Assembly (NCBI GenBank): GCA_907163345.1
Contig: CAJQUN010000007.1
Location: 6,028,582-6,092,581 of the forward strand
Length of the DNA stretch: 64,000 nucleotides
Reading direction: 5' to 3'
Source of the DNA: Haberlea rhodopensis
Taxonomy: Eukaryota; Streptophyta; Magnoliopsida; Lamiales; Gesneriaceae
Below are positions 37,701-47,236 of this stretch, in pieces. Positions within the stretch are counted from its first letter, which is position 1; the number at the start of each line of letters is the position of its first letter. Made by a program: the position numbers and the translations under genes. A model generated the notes under the pieces. The model searched no databases. It was not told the origin of the DNA and saw only the letters and a program-made list of their open reading frames with translations.

Positions 37701-40700
37701 AAATCCTCTCCTTTTCAACTAATTTCCAGAACATGACATTCGCCTCTGGTTCACCCCAATCATCTATATAGAATTGATCCAATTCCTGCCAAAGGTTGTT
37801 CACCAGCGTGAAATAATCGGTTACATCAAGGGTGCCCTGTTTAGATTCACAAAGTTTAGTTTTTAACTCAAAAACTTGCGAACAATTGCCTAGATCAGAA
37901 TAGGTTTCTGTTACAGCATCCCAAATCGATTTCGCAGTTCTGAGGAACAAGAAATTCTGGCTGATACGAGGCTCCATCGAATTTATCAACCAAGCCATAA
38001 CAATAGAATTTTAGAGTTCCCATGTAGAACTCCCGGAATCACCGTCTGCCGGCCGTGTCTTTTCCCCATAAATATGGCCCATCTTTCCTCGTCCACGAAT
38101 AACAATAAGGACGGATTGAGACCACTGTAAGAAATTTCTGGAATTTAATTTATGGTTGGTGATCTGTAATGATGAAGAATCAAAATTTGTATTGTGTTGA
38201 GGTGGAGGAACCGGAGGGGTCGTCTTTGAGGAGTCCTCAGACATCATTATTTGGTTTATGTTTTGTTAGGTTGTTTGAAGCAGAAAAAAAATACGAGGAA
38301 ACAACCAAAAGGAAAAGACGCACGATTGCGTATAGGCGGAATTCCAGATAACCCGTTTGGGAAAAGCGATCGGGAATGGTATCGCTACAGGAGCCGCGCA
38401 CAGTAATCGCTACATGAGCCGCGCACAGTAATCGCGCTACAGTAACGTGAACAGTAAAAGTCGCGTGAACAGTACCCAAAATCACGTGAACAGTACTCAA
38501 AAAACGTGAACAGTACCCAGAAAAAATTGATTTAGGGTTCTGGCTCTGATACATGTTACAAAATATGAGATATTGGAAAAAATCTCTATTATAAATTCAT
38601 CTTTAATCTGAAGAAAATAATGAAGTATTTATACAAAGAAAAAACAACCAAGAAACCTAGTTTAAACAATCTCTTTAAATCTAAACTTATCCTTATCTCC
38701 TAATCTAATATCTCTAATAAATAATAAAGATAAAATAGTATCTAATATGATAATTATCTAAGTATCTCCAACACTAGTGATATTCAACTTGCAGACATCT
38801 TTACAAAACCAATGACTAAACAACATCATCAATTTCTTATTGGCAAATTGATGCTTATTGATCAACCAACATCAATTTGAGGGGGGATGTCAATCCAGTC
38901 ACTTGTCCTCTCACCTAATTCACTCACCAATCAAGACTCTCAATCTCAGCTGCACCAATCAAGCAATCAAGCCACAATTAGAACCAATTAAGTGTAAATC
39001 TGACTTATTACTGTAATTAGGGTTGTGTATATACCTTCCATAGTTAGGGACAAATTATATAACGCTGTATATACACCTTCCATAGTTAGGGACAATTGAT
39101 TAGAGTATGAATTATGTAATTGTAATATATATATGGGATGAGGAAAATGAAATCTGTACTTTGATAGAAAACGTGTTCTTGTCATGGATTATCGTGCGTT
39201 AAATGAAATCACAGTCGCTGATAAATACCCCATTCCGGTGGTGGAGGAGCTTTTCGATGAATTGAGTGGAGCTTAAACATTTTTCAAAGCTGGACTTGAA
39301 ATCTAGAACTCATGCCGGGCATTACGAGTTCCTCGTTATGCCATTTGGATTGAAGAAAGCCCTGACCACTTTCCAAGAACTTATAAATGAGGTATTTCGA
39401 CCCATATGCACAAATTTGTGTTATTTTTCTTTGACCATGTTTTGATTTACATATTTTGATTTACAGCAAGGATTGTAAGGAACACTTGGCACACCTTGAA
39501 ATTGTGTTGAGGGTGCTGCTAAGAAATGAGCTGGTGCATAACAGGAAGAAATGCTCGTGCGGGTAAAAGCAAGTAGAGTACTTGGGTCATACCATCTCGA
39601 CCCACGGAGTGGAAGTGGAGCCAAAGAAGATAGAAAGTGTGATTGAGTGGCCGCTACATAAAAATATAAATGGATTGAGAGGCTTTCTTGGACTAATAGG
39701 TTACTACAGAAAGTTCGTAAAGGATTATGGAAAAATTGCACGGCCATTAACTAAGCAACTTAAGAAGAAGAACTTTGGGTGGAACACACAAGCACACGAC
39801 GCTTTTGAGCAGATGAAAGGGGTTTTAGCCGGCTGCTCCGGTGCTTAAAATGCCGGATTTCTGTAAAGCTTTTCTTGTGGAATGTGATGCATCGGGTGAT
39901 GGTCTAGGGGCTGTCCTTACACAAGAGGGTCGGCCGATTGCCTATTACAATAAGGTTTTGGGAGACCGAGCATTAGCAAAATCTACTTATGAGAAGGAAA
40001 TGATGGCCTTAGTGCTAGCCGTTCAACATTGGCGATACTATTTATTGGGGCACAAGTTTATAGTGGTAACCGACACAAGCCACTGAAAAATCTTCTACAG
40101 CAGCGAGTTGCTACCCCGGATCAACAGTATTGGATTGCAAAGTTGTTGTGGTATGAGTTTGAAATCAAGCATAGGGCTGGAGCGGACAATGGTACTGTTG
40201 ATGCACTGTCGCGGCGTGATTCAGAAAGGGAAATGAACGCTATTACCAAGGCAGAATGGATTGAATTGAGCATCCTTAAGGAGGCAGTACAGAAGGACCC
40301 CGAAACCAGTAAGATTATAGAGAAATTGAGCATGGGATCTGAGGGGGTGCAGCATTATCATGTGGTTAATGGCTGTCTACTACATAAAATGGAGGCAAGT
40401 CATCCCCAGAACATCAATGCTGATTGAATTTCATTCCAATCCAGAAGGGGGTCATGTTGGGGCCTTAAGAACATATAAGAGGTTGTCGAGCAATGTATTT
40501 TAGAAGGGAATGAAGAGAGATGTGTGCCAATTTGTTGCTGAATGTTTGGAGTGCCCAAAAAACAAATATGAGACTCTTTCTCCTGCTGGTTTACTTCATC
40601 TATTGGCTGTCCCTAATGCAATTTGGGAAGATTTTGCTATGGATTGCAACCACGGACTTCCTAAGCCTAATGGAAATGATGTGATTGTACTAGTGGTTGA

Positions 40701-43700
40701 TCAATTATCCAAGTATGGCCATTTCATCCTCCTTAAACATCCTTTTACAGCAAGTTTAGTGGCTGAGTTATTAATGAAAGAGGTGGTAAAATTGCATGGG
40801 ATTCCCAAAACCATAGTAAGCGACAGGGATGCTATCTTCATGAGCTTATTTTGGACAGAATTGTTTCGATTGCTAGGGACACTATTGAAAATGAGTATGG
40901 CATATCATCCTGAAACTAACAGGCAAAGTGAAGCGTTAAACAAGTGTTTGGAGACCGATCCGCGATGTTTCTCTTCTGAGCGGCCGGCTTCATGGATTCA
41001 TTTGGCTGAGTATTGGTACAATACATCTTATCAAACAACGTCCGGGATGACTCCGTTTGAAGTGGTTTATGGGAGGAAACCACCCACTATTATGCCCTAT
41101 TTACCTTTGGAAACAAATGTGGCAGCCGTGTCTCAAAATTTGGTGGATAGAGATGAGCTACTAAAGCAACTCAAATATAATCTAGATAGGGCTCAACAAC
41201 ATATGACTAAATATGCTAACAAGAAAAGGCGAGACGTGTCGTTTCAAGAAGGAGATATGGTGTTTCTCAAACTCAGATCACATAGGCAAAATTCAGTGTG
41301 CAGTAGGATGTTTCAGAAGCTGGCTTCACGTTATTACGGTCCTTTTGAGGTCGTTAAAAGAGTGGGGGAAGTTCTTTATCGACTGAGATTACCGGAAGGC
41401 TCTAAAATGCATCCCGTGTTTCATGTCTCTTGCTTAAAGAAGGTTGTTGGCAAGGAGCAAGCTGAGATTAAGCTACCACAGGAGCTGGCAGCTCGTGACT
41501 TATCACTTACTTTTGAACCTGAGCAGGTACTAGCAAGGCGTTCCAAACTCAAGAAAGAAAAAGGCATGTGAACAAATCCTTATCCAGTGGAAAGGCAAAC
41601 CATAGAATATGCAACTTGGGAAGAGATGGATGAGTTCGTGGCACAATTTCCTGATTTCCGCCTTGTGGACAAGAAGGATTTTGAAGAGGCCGGGAATGTT
41701 ATGGACACAAATATATTGGGGCCAAGTAAATACAAGAATGAAAAGCCGATTATTGTATATGAGAGGAGAGAAAAGAGAAATACACGTGAAGTGAAGAAAT
41801 AGGCCAGACATGAGTTAGTTACAGCATTCTGATATTTTTGTTGAGTATAATTTACTAGCATCTTGCTAGGGAACGTGTTTGTACAGAGGCTTCATACTCT
41901 GGGAATTTTGTTGTTCTTCCATTTCAGTTGATACAATTCACTTAATATCATTTCTTGTGTTGTTTTCTTCTCGTGTGATCATCTAGTTTTGTAAGTCACA
42001 ACAAAAACATGCACTGAATCATGTCGCACACCATGCAATGTTTTCAACCTTATTGATTCTTTTAATAGTTTTCTGCTATTAAAACATGAACTCAAAAAAA
42101 GATTAGAAAAACTTGTTGAACAAATAATTGAGGAGCATGAAGAAGAGCATGCTTGTTCATAGAAATTTCTGCCAGGTGAAATTGCGAGACAGGTGACAGA
42201 TTATTAGGTGTGCACGGAATTTCGCATAAAGAAAAATGGCTAAAAGAAAGCTTACATAAACAACAATTGGGTGCCAGAGCCTACGACAGCAGATAACAAT
42301 GGTAGATCTGTGGGACATCTGAATACATCCCCGTGAATATGTTTCCAACCAACTGCTTTATCCTCCTCTTCATCTCCAATTGAACCTCTGAAAAAAAATA
42401 TAGAAAACAAATAACTTAAGTTAGATACTTGGCTCTTAGGTCAGGCAAAACCAAGATTTAGCAGAAAAAAAAGTAGAACAGCAGCAAAGAAAATTACTTT
42501 CTCAAATCATAATTGAGATGGCGCTTATAAAGCACGGTAAGCAGCCCCATGAGAAGAATGACTATACCAAATGAATTAACATAAGTGAACAAATGAATTT
42601 GTTGCAATATAGGCAGTAAGGCAGTCCCCGAGTATCTGTCCATTCTGTTCTTGTATGGTGTAGAGATTTCAGTCCAGAATATGGAATAAGTGAACTTGAC
42701 ATTGATGTCAGCATCTTCTGATACATCTATTACATGAGTTGGGTCACTGAAAGCATGAATTTCAACGACATGGTTGCCATTGTAAAGAGCATTAAACTGA
42801 ACATGTGTGAACAGAAAATACTTCAGCCTGTCAGGAGTCCAACTTTCATTTTCAATTTTTCCAATGAATGCCCACAGGGGAAGGTCATCATAGTACATCT
42901 GATAGTAAGAATCACTCACTATAGCATTCCTGAATTTAGCAACATTGTCCCTATCAAGCTTCTGGTGGCAAAGAACAGTCTGTGTTTTGTTCACAGAAAA
43001 TTCCAACTCATATAAAGCATATTCCAGCCGATCACCATTCAAAACTTTCCCAAAGTTCTCCTTCTTTTCAAGCACTTGATCTGGAAAGAAGAAAGGAATA
43101 AGACATGAACTAAAAAATGCTAGTTCCAGATGGCTTAAATATATTTGCTAATGAAATCTTTTCAGGTAGGAAACACCAATAAAGAAAAAATTTCTTTAAG
43201 GTTTTACAAATGGAAACATGTGAGATCTGCTTGAATTTATACCATGCAATACTTCACTATGCAGCATTATTTCTAAAATCTAAGAGGGCAAACCTGAGGA
43301 TCATATCAAGGAGAATGGGAGAAGTAACTATCATTTTGTATTTTCAAAAATCAAAATTTAATCCCAAGATTTGTGTAACCCTCCATTAATCTAGACAAGA
43401 TCTTTTGTAGTGTCGAAAAGGCAAGAGAGAAAAACTATATACCTAACTAAACGTTAGTTATAACAATTCATTCACATCATAATGATCACATGAGCAATTG
43501 GCTTCAAAATATGGGAACATATTATGATCACACATAGGTTGCGATGAAATTGTGGATTGATAAATAAGATCTTGGAGGTTCTTCCATCTAGAAGACTAGT
43601 ATTTTTGATGATTTGATGACGCTGGTACTTGTCATATGCGTCTGACAGCAAATAAGAAAAGAATTACTTGTGGCCTCATTGCTAACCTGGATGACAGAAT

Positions 43701-45234
43701 GGCAGCTCAGAATACCGGTATGTTTCACTGCAAAAGCATAACCAAAAAAAGAGATAGGAATGAGATAAATGTTAACAGGGTGCTATAAAGATGTTAGTTT
43801 ATATTTCACTGGCAGAAACTTCAGGTTCTAGTTATGTCAAAGTTCCACATCTTGAGAGATCATTATAAACTACCCTAAAAGAAATCGTACTCCTGAATTT
43901 CTTTCTTGAGATATAAAATCTGAGGCGATCAGGTTGCGACTTACTGCTACAACATAATTGAAGATGGACCTGGACTAAAGATGAAAACACTATGAAGGTT
44001 ATTACGGATTGTTCCAAGATAAAAATTTATTCTTTAGCGCTGCCGCAATGTCCCCTTGAACCATAATTAACTTATACCAAGACAATGGGACTCTCACTTC
44101 AACTCATCAGAAAAATACCACATGCATGAAGGTAATGACAAGAAAGACAACTCCACTGGTGACAAGCAGTATTTTACTTCAGGAGAGTGACTCCATATGA
44201 AAAGTGGACTAAAAGAGAACCATATGAAATAATCAGAAGAAACAGAAGCTCAACCTTGACGAGAATGTGAAAAACGCTAAGGTTTTATAAGCAGAATATG
44301 ATAGTTTGCCAAACCAGATCTAACCCCGTAAAACTTAAACTTCTTATGTCATCCTTAACAGTCTTTTACTTCAGGAGACTGACTCCATAAGTAAAGTGGA
44401 CTAAAAGAGAACCATCTGAAATAATCAGAAAAAAACAGACGCTCAACCTTGACGAGAATGTGAAAAACACTAAGGTTTTACAAGCAGAATATGATAGTTG
44501 CCAAACCAGATCTAACCCCGTAAAACTTAAACTTCTTATGTCATCCTTATGCTGCATTAAGGAGCACAAAATTGAAAGTTGAAATGGCATTGGGAGAGTA
44601 AAATTGGAAGCGAATAGAACCTAGATCAAATTCTTGCCATAGTTTGTGGTTTCCAATAACAAATTAAGATGCCCAAGTAGATGCTGCCAACTGCCAATCA
44701 TATGCCAGCATTCTGAGATTTCTAATTTCCATGAATAGCAAAAGATAACAAAAATAAACAAGACAAGTATTAGTAATCACCATAGCAAAGAATTTGACAG
44801 ATGCAAAACTATATTATGGGACTGCCTCAAAACATGAACAACAATACATTGCATTGGATCAACACTCATGTTAACACCTTGATGCATTCATTGATCAATT
44901 CCATCTCAAGAAATCGAATGCTTTTCAATATGACATGGAATTAACAGTCCAAGAAAAACAAATCGAATCGTTCCCAACCAGTAGGACTAACCAGCAAAGT
45001 CAAGCACACCAACTTGCATCGAGAAAGCAAAAGCCACAACAAAAAAAACGCAATTCTCGAGATAAATAGAAACCCGGACAACAGGAAGAAAAATCACCTG
45101 GGATTATGAAGGGGGCCAATCTTGTTGACAAAAAGGGGCACGCGATCTCTCACATTGTAAGTGTTGGAAGCATGGAGTGCACCACACAGTAAAAGTAAAA
45201 AATTGCTTAGAAAAAGCAAATTCAAGATTCCCAT
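24106..45234 (-). CDS. TMN5: Transmembrane 9 superfamily protein (EMP70/TMN family), seven coding exons
   Basis: Coding exons, in transcript order: 45,234-45,098; 43,727-43,687; 43,080-42,498; 42,387-42,256; 25,737-25,581; 25,493-25,009; 24,322-24,106. All introns are GT-AG and all phases agree. The total is 1,752 nt, so 583 residues, the family's normal length. Visible features: signal peptide (residues 1 to about 22), a lumenal domain with ETYRYSELPFC and VLNGDRL, a transmembrane segment near ILLMGLLTVLY, GDVFRCP and GSGTQL, then LYPYNRG and about eight more membrane segments. The C-terminus VKNE fits the K-x-D/E Golgi-retention signal known for plant TMN proteins. TM9SF proteins act in Golgi/endosomal membranes in protein sorting and adhesion. 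The TMN5 assignment rests on the SIGDEEE segment and is from memory. The start was chosen because a signal peptide begins there; the frame stays open upstream to 45,402. Confidence 0.92.
25924..26222 (+). repeat. G2 5' LTR
   Basis: It starts TGGCATGGACC and ends GTCACAACA. It aligns with 41,697-42,003 over its length (shared AAGTAAATACAAGAATGAAA and CATCTTGCTAGGGAAC). I could not find matching 5-bp target duplications (left TCCTT, right AAAAC), so the exact ends may be off by a few bases or one flank may have mutated. Confidence 0.8.
26223..28213 (+). pseudogene. G2 gag, protease and first part of RT (broken)
   Basis: From about 26,290 the sequence encodes a coiled, charged gag N-terminus, then LPSFDGEN (about 26,585) as in gypsy gag, broken by several stops. 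A CCHC knuckle remnant (CYRCAETY, about 27,285) is followed by the aspartic protease core VDSGASHNF with flanking AMV (about 27,555). RT begins near HPYRY (about 28,070) and ends where C2 is inserted at TGGAT. All parts are split by stop codons. Confidence 0.85.
28214..28218. repeat. Target site duplication of C2, TGGAT
   Basis: TGGAT at 28,214-28,218 recurs at 39,185-39,189. The G2 RT frame reads directly across one copy (V-D-Y region). Confidence 0.93.
28219..28528 (+). repeat. C2 5' LTR
   Basis: It starts TGTCAATCCAGTCAC and ends GTGTTCTTGTCA, 310 bp. It differs from the 3' LTR (38,888-39,184) at several substitutions and one indel of about 13 bp in an AT-rich part. It is clearly older than the C3 LTR pair. 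Confidence 0.93.
28529..28541 (+). promoter_or_regulatory. C2 primer-binding site
   Basis: TTGTATCAGATCC follows the LTR end directly. It matches the Met-tRNA type site TGGTATCAGAGC with changes. C3 has the closely similar TGTATCAGAGCC. Confidence 0.85.
28600..29000 (+). repeat. Diverged tandem repeats in the C2 leader
   Basis: About four to five copies of a unit built on GCTGATCTTCATCGG, then TTCCGAAATTGA and CAGCC, spaced very roughly 60-130 bp. They lie between the primer-binding site and gag. No protein is apparent. Confidence 0.65.
29106..32795 (+). pseudogene. C2 gag-pol, main part (broken)
   Basis: Gag probably starts at 29,106 (MSNLTILES) and shifts frame soon after. The UBN2-type gag runs about 29,173-29,790. 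Two CCHC knuckles follow (CKEYGHFASQC after a stop at 29,787; CNYCKKPGHIIRDC). Protease is WLVDSGASNHM (about 30,052). Integrase core is near 30,600-31,150 (SDVWGISP; RQNGMEERKN). RT is from about 31,625 (LGCKWVY; MDVKNAFLHGDL) to about 32,580. The catalytic YVDD box reads YVGD at about 32,158, so the first catalytic Asp is lost. An 18-bp tandem duplication lies at about 30,218-30,255. RNase H is cut by the MITE at 32,792. Confidence 0.9.
32784..32791. repeat. Target site duplication of the MITE, GTGCAATG
   Basis: The 8-bp GTGCAATG recurs at 33,388-33,395. The C2 RNase H frame reads across a single copy. Confidence 0.94.
32792..33387. mobile_element. hAT-type MITE (non-autonomous), 596 bp
   Basis: The ends are inverted repeats: TAGGGATGTTCACCGGTTCGG on the left and the complement of TAGGGGTGTTCATTCGGTTCG on the right, inside an 8-bp target duplication. 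Subterminal regions are dense with GGTTCGGTT/AACCGAACC repeats. The middle is AT-rich and has no transposase. The first 16 bases match the H4 end at 13 of 16 positions, so an H4-like transposase is a candidate mover (inference). Confidence 0.93.
33396..33608 (+). pseudogene. C2 RNase H, continued after the MITE
   Basis: The frame resumes with FVARSEIMRLRGLL, then LHGDNTSAIQIATNPVFHE and RTKHIEVDC, the usual C-terminal RNase H motifs of copia. It is cut by C3 at CTAGT. Confidence 0.9.
33609..33613. repeat. Target site duplication of C3, CTAGT
   Basis: CTAGT at 33,609-33,613 recurs at 38,774-38,778, outside LTRs that run TGTTACAAAAT...TCTCCAACA on the plus strand. Confidence 0.94.
33614..33832 (-). 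repeat. C3 3' LTR (left copy)
   Basis: 219 bp, compared base by base with the right copy: one substitution and one single-base indel. A minus-strand TATAAATA is present. The purine tract lies just inside it (plus strand CTCCCCCTCAAGC). Confidence 0.95.
33840..38247 (-). pseudogene. C3 gag-pol, all domains present but several breaks
   Basis: Order on the minus strand: gag from 38,247 (HKLNSRNFLQWSQS) and UBN2 region to about 37,640; knuckle region near 37,400 (HGKPANWKP); protease ILDSGASDHM (about 37,115); GAG-pre-integrase LWHRRLGHLN (about 36,705); integrase (PYTPQQNGVAERKNRHLLE, about 36,265); RT (GCKWVFTIK, about 35,255; intact YVDD, about 34,800); RNase H (SRSSAEAEFRA, about 34,175; DRTKHVEIDRHFI, about 34,015), ending at 33,840. 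Visible breaks: in-frame stops at 38,011 and 34,332; frame changes near 37,640, 37,400, 36,870, 36,550, 35,440 and 34,750. An 18-bp duplication (GMLGCT twice) lies at about 34,586-34,621. The catalytic RT box is intact, unlike C2. Confidence 0.92.
38554..38773 (-). repeat. C3 5' LTR (right copy)
   Basis: 220 bp, starting TGTTACAAAATATGAG on the plus strand. On the minus strand it is followed by the primer-binding site TGTATCAGAGCC (plus strand 38,542-38,553). A GTGAACAGTA(C/A)-type short repeat cluster lies just beyond, at about 38,400-38,520, in the leader. Confidence 0.95.
38774..38887 (+). pseudogene. C2 pol end and polypurine tract
   Basis: After C3 the C2 frame resumes with DIQLADIFTKPMTK, the usual copia pol C-terminus, then a stop and the G-rich tract before the 3' LTR. 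Confidence 0.9.
38888..39184 (+). repeat. C2 3' LTR
   Basis: 297 bp, starting TGTCAATCCAGTCAC and ending TTCTTGTCA, followed by the second TGGAT. Confidence 0.93.
39185..41696 (+). pseudogene. G2 RT (rest), RNase H, integrase, chromodomain (broken)
   Basis: RT resumes at DYRALNE (39,188), broken by stops near 39,275 and 39,305. The RT end is GLIGYYRKFV (about 39,690). RNase H has VECDASGDGLG (about 39,880) and VDALSRRD (about 40,197). Integrase is 40,510-41,571, with PKNKYE (the zinc-binding half is damaged), WEDFAMDC, VSDRDAIF, YHPETNRQSEAL and FHVSCLKK. A chromodomain (ATWEEMDEFVAQFPDF, about 41,608) follows a break near 41,571. Integrase is the best preserved part. Confidence 0.9.
41697..42003 (+). 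repeat. G2 3' LTR
   Basis: It starts TGTTATGGACACAAA and ends GTCACAACA. The pol reading frame runs about 100 bases into it. The purine tract GAAGAGGCCGGGAA precedes it. Confidence 0.8.
42256..45234 (-). CDS. TMN5: TM9SF gene, exons 1-4 (signal peptide, lumenal domain, first membrane segment)
   Basis: Exon 1 (45,234-45,098) encodes the signal peptide and the start of the lumenal domain. The 41-nt exon 2 (43,727-43,687) encodes SETYRYSELPFCHP. Exon 3 (43,080-42,498) encodes most of the lumenal domain and the first membrane segment. Exon 4 (42,387-42,256) encodes GDVFRCP and GSGTQL. Donor sites read GTGATT, GTTAGC, GTAATT and GTAAGC. The last opens intron 4, which holds G2. Confidence 0.93.
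44172..44550. repeat. Tandem duplication of about 190 bp in TM9SF intron 1
   Basis: The block from ACTTCAGGAGAGTGACTCCA to TTATGTCATCCTTA is repeated once (starts about 44,176 and 44,368). Shared stretches include GAGAATGTGAAAAAC and CAAACCAGATCTAACCCCG. There are several mismatches. It is non-coding. Confidence 0.9.
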
Positions 45235-45711
45235 TGATGTGGAATTTGATTTCTTTCTAATATGCTCTCTAGTCTTCGAAGGAAGACAGAAGAGGGGGCC
45301 TTCGAGTGGCGCAATAAGGAGTAAACAAGGGTCAACGATGAAACGCGACTTTCTAGGAAAAACCTTAGCGGGCAACAGAATCGCATTTATATTCACATTC
45401 AAGTTTGAAAGCGTAAAACCTCTCGAGCTGAAAGCAAAGTTCTAAAGGTAAACAATTTTGGTTTGAGTTCAACTCGAGGTATTGGTTAAATTTGAGCCCG
45501 GTTTGCTGAAGTCGAGCTTGATCATGTTGAATTTTCAAAGAAAAAGCTCAAAATCAATTTCAAGCTCAAATAGCTCATTGAATTTTAAATGAGACACATC
45601 CTTATGGCATTTGTTAATCTCGTAGACTGATATTCTTAGGACTAGGTCTGACCACATTTCTAAAATCGATGGTATCGTTATTAGAACCGACATTATCGGT
45701 TCAAATGAAAG
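45235..45711 (-). promoter_or_regulatory. TM9SF 5' flank (5' UTR and promoter presumed)
   Basis: It lies upstream of the chosen start. The frame is open to 45,402, so either the 5' UTR has no in-frame stop there or translation can start earlier. The stretch 45,450-45,600 is rich in GAGCTCA/CAAGCTCAA-like words. I see no clear TATA box. Only about 480 bp of non-transposon sequence remains before the copia remnant. Confidence 0.35.
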
Positions 45712-46094
45712 TGTGGGTTTCCGTACCCCGGCGTCAGATCAAAATACAGCGGAATAAAACATAAACAGATCTAACCCGGGGTCGGATCGATCGCGCTTGA
45801 TTCATATAATAGAACATGTGCAAATATCAAATATAAAAGCACGAAAAGGAATTACTGATAACAGCGAAATCAATCTGATGGCGGTGATCCTCTAGTCCAA
45901 TCAACCTGACCAGATCTACAAACTCAGCACCAGTACTAGCGTGATGATGGCTTATTAGAGTGTATTGAATGGAGTTATCTTTTAACCCTAGATGGAATGG
46001 TATATTTATAGAGGTAATGAGCTAGCTAATTGGGCTAGGGTCCATAAAGCCCATCGGGCCAACATTTGGCTTGTAGGGTATTTTATGCTAAAAA
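45712..46094 (-). repeat. Copia-type LTR remnant
   Basis: On the plus strand it runs from TGTGGGTTTCCGTACCCC to TTTTATGCTAAAAA. On the minus strand a purine tract AAGTGGGAGA precedes it and it ends ACCCACA. The minus-strand start reads TT rather than TG, so the edge is slightly damaged. I infer the 3' LTR of a minus-strand copia element. Confidence 0.55.
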
Positions 46095-46386
46095 TCTCCC
46101 ACTTATCCAAAAGCCAACACAAAACAATAAACTCATAATCCAAGTAAGTTAATTCAATTGAACAACTTGATGTACAACCAATGTACATAATTATGAGACA
46201 TAAATACATCAAACGATTTAATTTTTTAGAACTCTCTATAGATGAAACATTTTCAAATATAGAAACTCCACTAAAGTGAGGAGCTTTCAAAAATTAAATC
46301 CATCCCTTCTTAAGCACTCAATTTGAGCACTTAGCATTTAAGTCTCAATTCTCCTCGATAGATCGGCGGCCGGTTGATTGTGACCC
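46095..46386 (-). mobile_element. Truncated 3' internal end of the same copia element
   Basis: This AT-rich stretch is adjacent to the LTR remnant's purine tract. It ends abruptly at the G3 5' LTR. No reliable protein motif is present. The rest of the element is missing from the window. Confidence 0.4.
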
Positions 46387-47049
46387 TGTGATGCCCCGAA
46401 ATTGATTATATGCAATCTTGACTTTAATGATGTTTTATGACGATTTATGTGGGTAATTGATTTATGTGATGGCTAATGAAGTGTTAACATGATTTAATTA
46501 TATTGATTGTCAATTATGGGGAAAGCATGAGTTAGTAGAAGTTTAGTGCATTTATTTGTAAATGCTATTAAAATACCATGTTGGAGTATTTTAGGTATCA
46601 TGTTAATTAATGGGTACAAGTTTAATTAAATACCCCCCACTATACCTTTTCCCTTTTCCTACTTTACCAATCACTTTTAGCAAAATCCCCAAAATCCCTT
46701 CCCAACTCAAAACCCTTCCCATTTTCGAAATACACCAAGAGAGGAGAAGGAAAGCTTCACAAAACCTTTGTTTGTGTGATCTTTGTTAAGATTTGGAGCC
46801 TACAAGAGGTATGGAACCCTTCCTAAAGTTTTTATAATGTTTGGTGTTGAAATGTGTTAGTTTTTGATGTTGTATGTGGGTTTGTTTTGGGTATATGTTG
46901 TTTATAGTTGGGGTATGATTTTTGAAGTGTTTTATGTGGTTTTAGTGGGTTATGATGATATTGATGTTGTAGGGAAGTTTGGATTTGTATGGCATGAAGA
47001 GGAGCTTGAAAAATGCTCATTAATGGCGATTTTGCTTGGTTAGGGACTC

Positions 47050-47236
47050 GGCGATCGATCGCCCATTTTTTGGCGATCGATCGCGAGCCTCCAGTGCGCG
47101 CCAGTAGCATTTGGCGATCGATCGCCACTTTTGGGCGATCGATCGGCGAGCTGGCGATCGATCGCCGAAGGCCCAAAATTTCAGAAACGGGCAGTGTGAT
47201 CTCGCGATCGATCGGGACAACCCAGCGATCGATCGC
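47050..47236. repeat. GATC dyad cluster in G3 5' LTR (about 7 units)
   Basis: GGCGATCGATCGCC is perfect at 47,050, 47,113 and 47,153. Near copies are at 47,072 (..CG), 47,134 (..GG), about 47,201 and about 47,222 (TCGCGATCGATCGGG, AGCGATCGATCGCG). The flanks here are GG/CC, not the AC/GT of L2. Confidence 0.92.

Larger units (their letters stand above)
33614..38773 (-). mobile_element. C3: Ty1/copia retrotransposon, recent insertion, coding region broken
   Basis: Length 5,160 bp with almost identical 219/220-bp LTRs, exact 5-bp target duplication, minus-strand primer-binding site TGTATCAGAGCC next to the right LTR, and a purine tract next to the left LTR. Gag, protease, integrase, RT and RNase H are all present in copia order. 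It is the youngest dated LTR insertion in the window. Despite this, the coding region has several frameshifts and stops. Confidence 0.96.
28219..39184 (+). mobile_element. C2: Ty1/copia retrotransposon, with MITE and C3 nested inside
   Basis: LTRs of about 300 bp, target duplication TGGAT, a primer-binding site directly after the 5' LTR (TTGTATCAGATCC, a variant of the Met-tRNA site), gag-pol in copia order (integrase before RT), and a G-rich purine tract (GAGGGGGGA) before the 3' LTR. It inserted into the RT of G2. It carries two later insertions, in its RNase H region and just beyond. Without them it is about 5.2 kb. The coding region is broken, so it is inactive. Confidence 0.95.
25924..42003 (+). 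mobile_element. G2: Ty3/gypsy chromovirus (Reina-like) in intron 4 of the TM9SF gene
   Basis: LTRs of about 300 bp flank a decayed gag-pol. Domain order on the plus strand is gag, zinc knuckle remnant, protease (VDSGASHNFVS, about 27,560), RT start (about 28,060), then copia C2 inserted inside RT, then RT continued (DYRALN, 39,186), RNase H, integrase and chromodomain. It lies antisense to the host gene, within one intron. Short LTRs and domain wording such as LTKQLKKKNFGW suggest the Reina group of chromoviruses (inference). Many stops and frameshifts mean it is dead. Without C2 it is about 5.1 kb. Confidence 0.92.

Noticed and set aside
25919..42008. Target duplication for G2
   Set aside because: The five bases outside each LTR (TCCTT and AAAAC) do not match, and shifting the ends by a few bases did not give a convincing pair. 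Left unassigned.
45235..45402. In-frame upstream Met of the TM9SF gene at 45,402
   Set aside because: It would add 56 residues, many of them basic, before a clear signal peptide. Family members begin at the signal peptide, so 45,234 was preferred.
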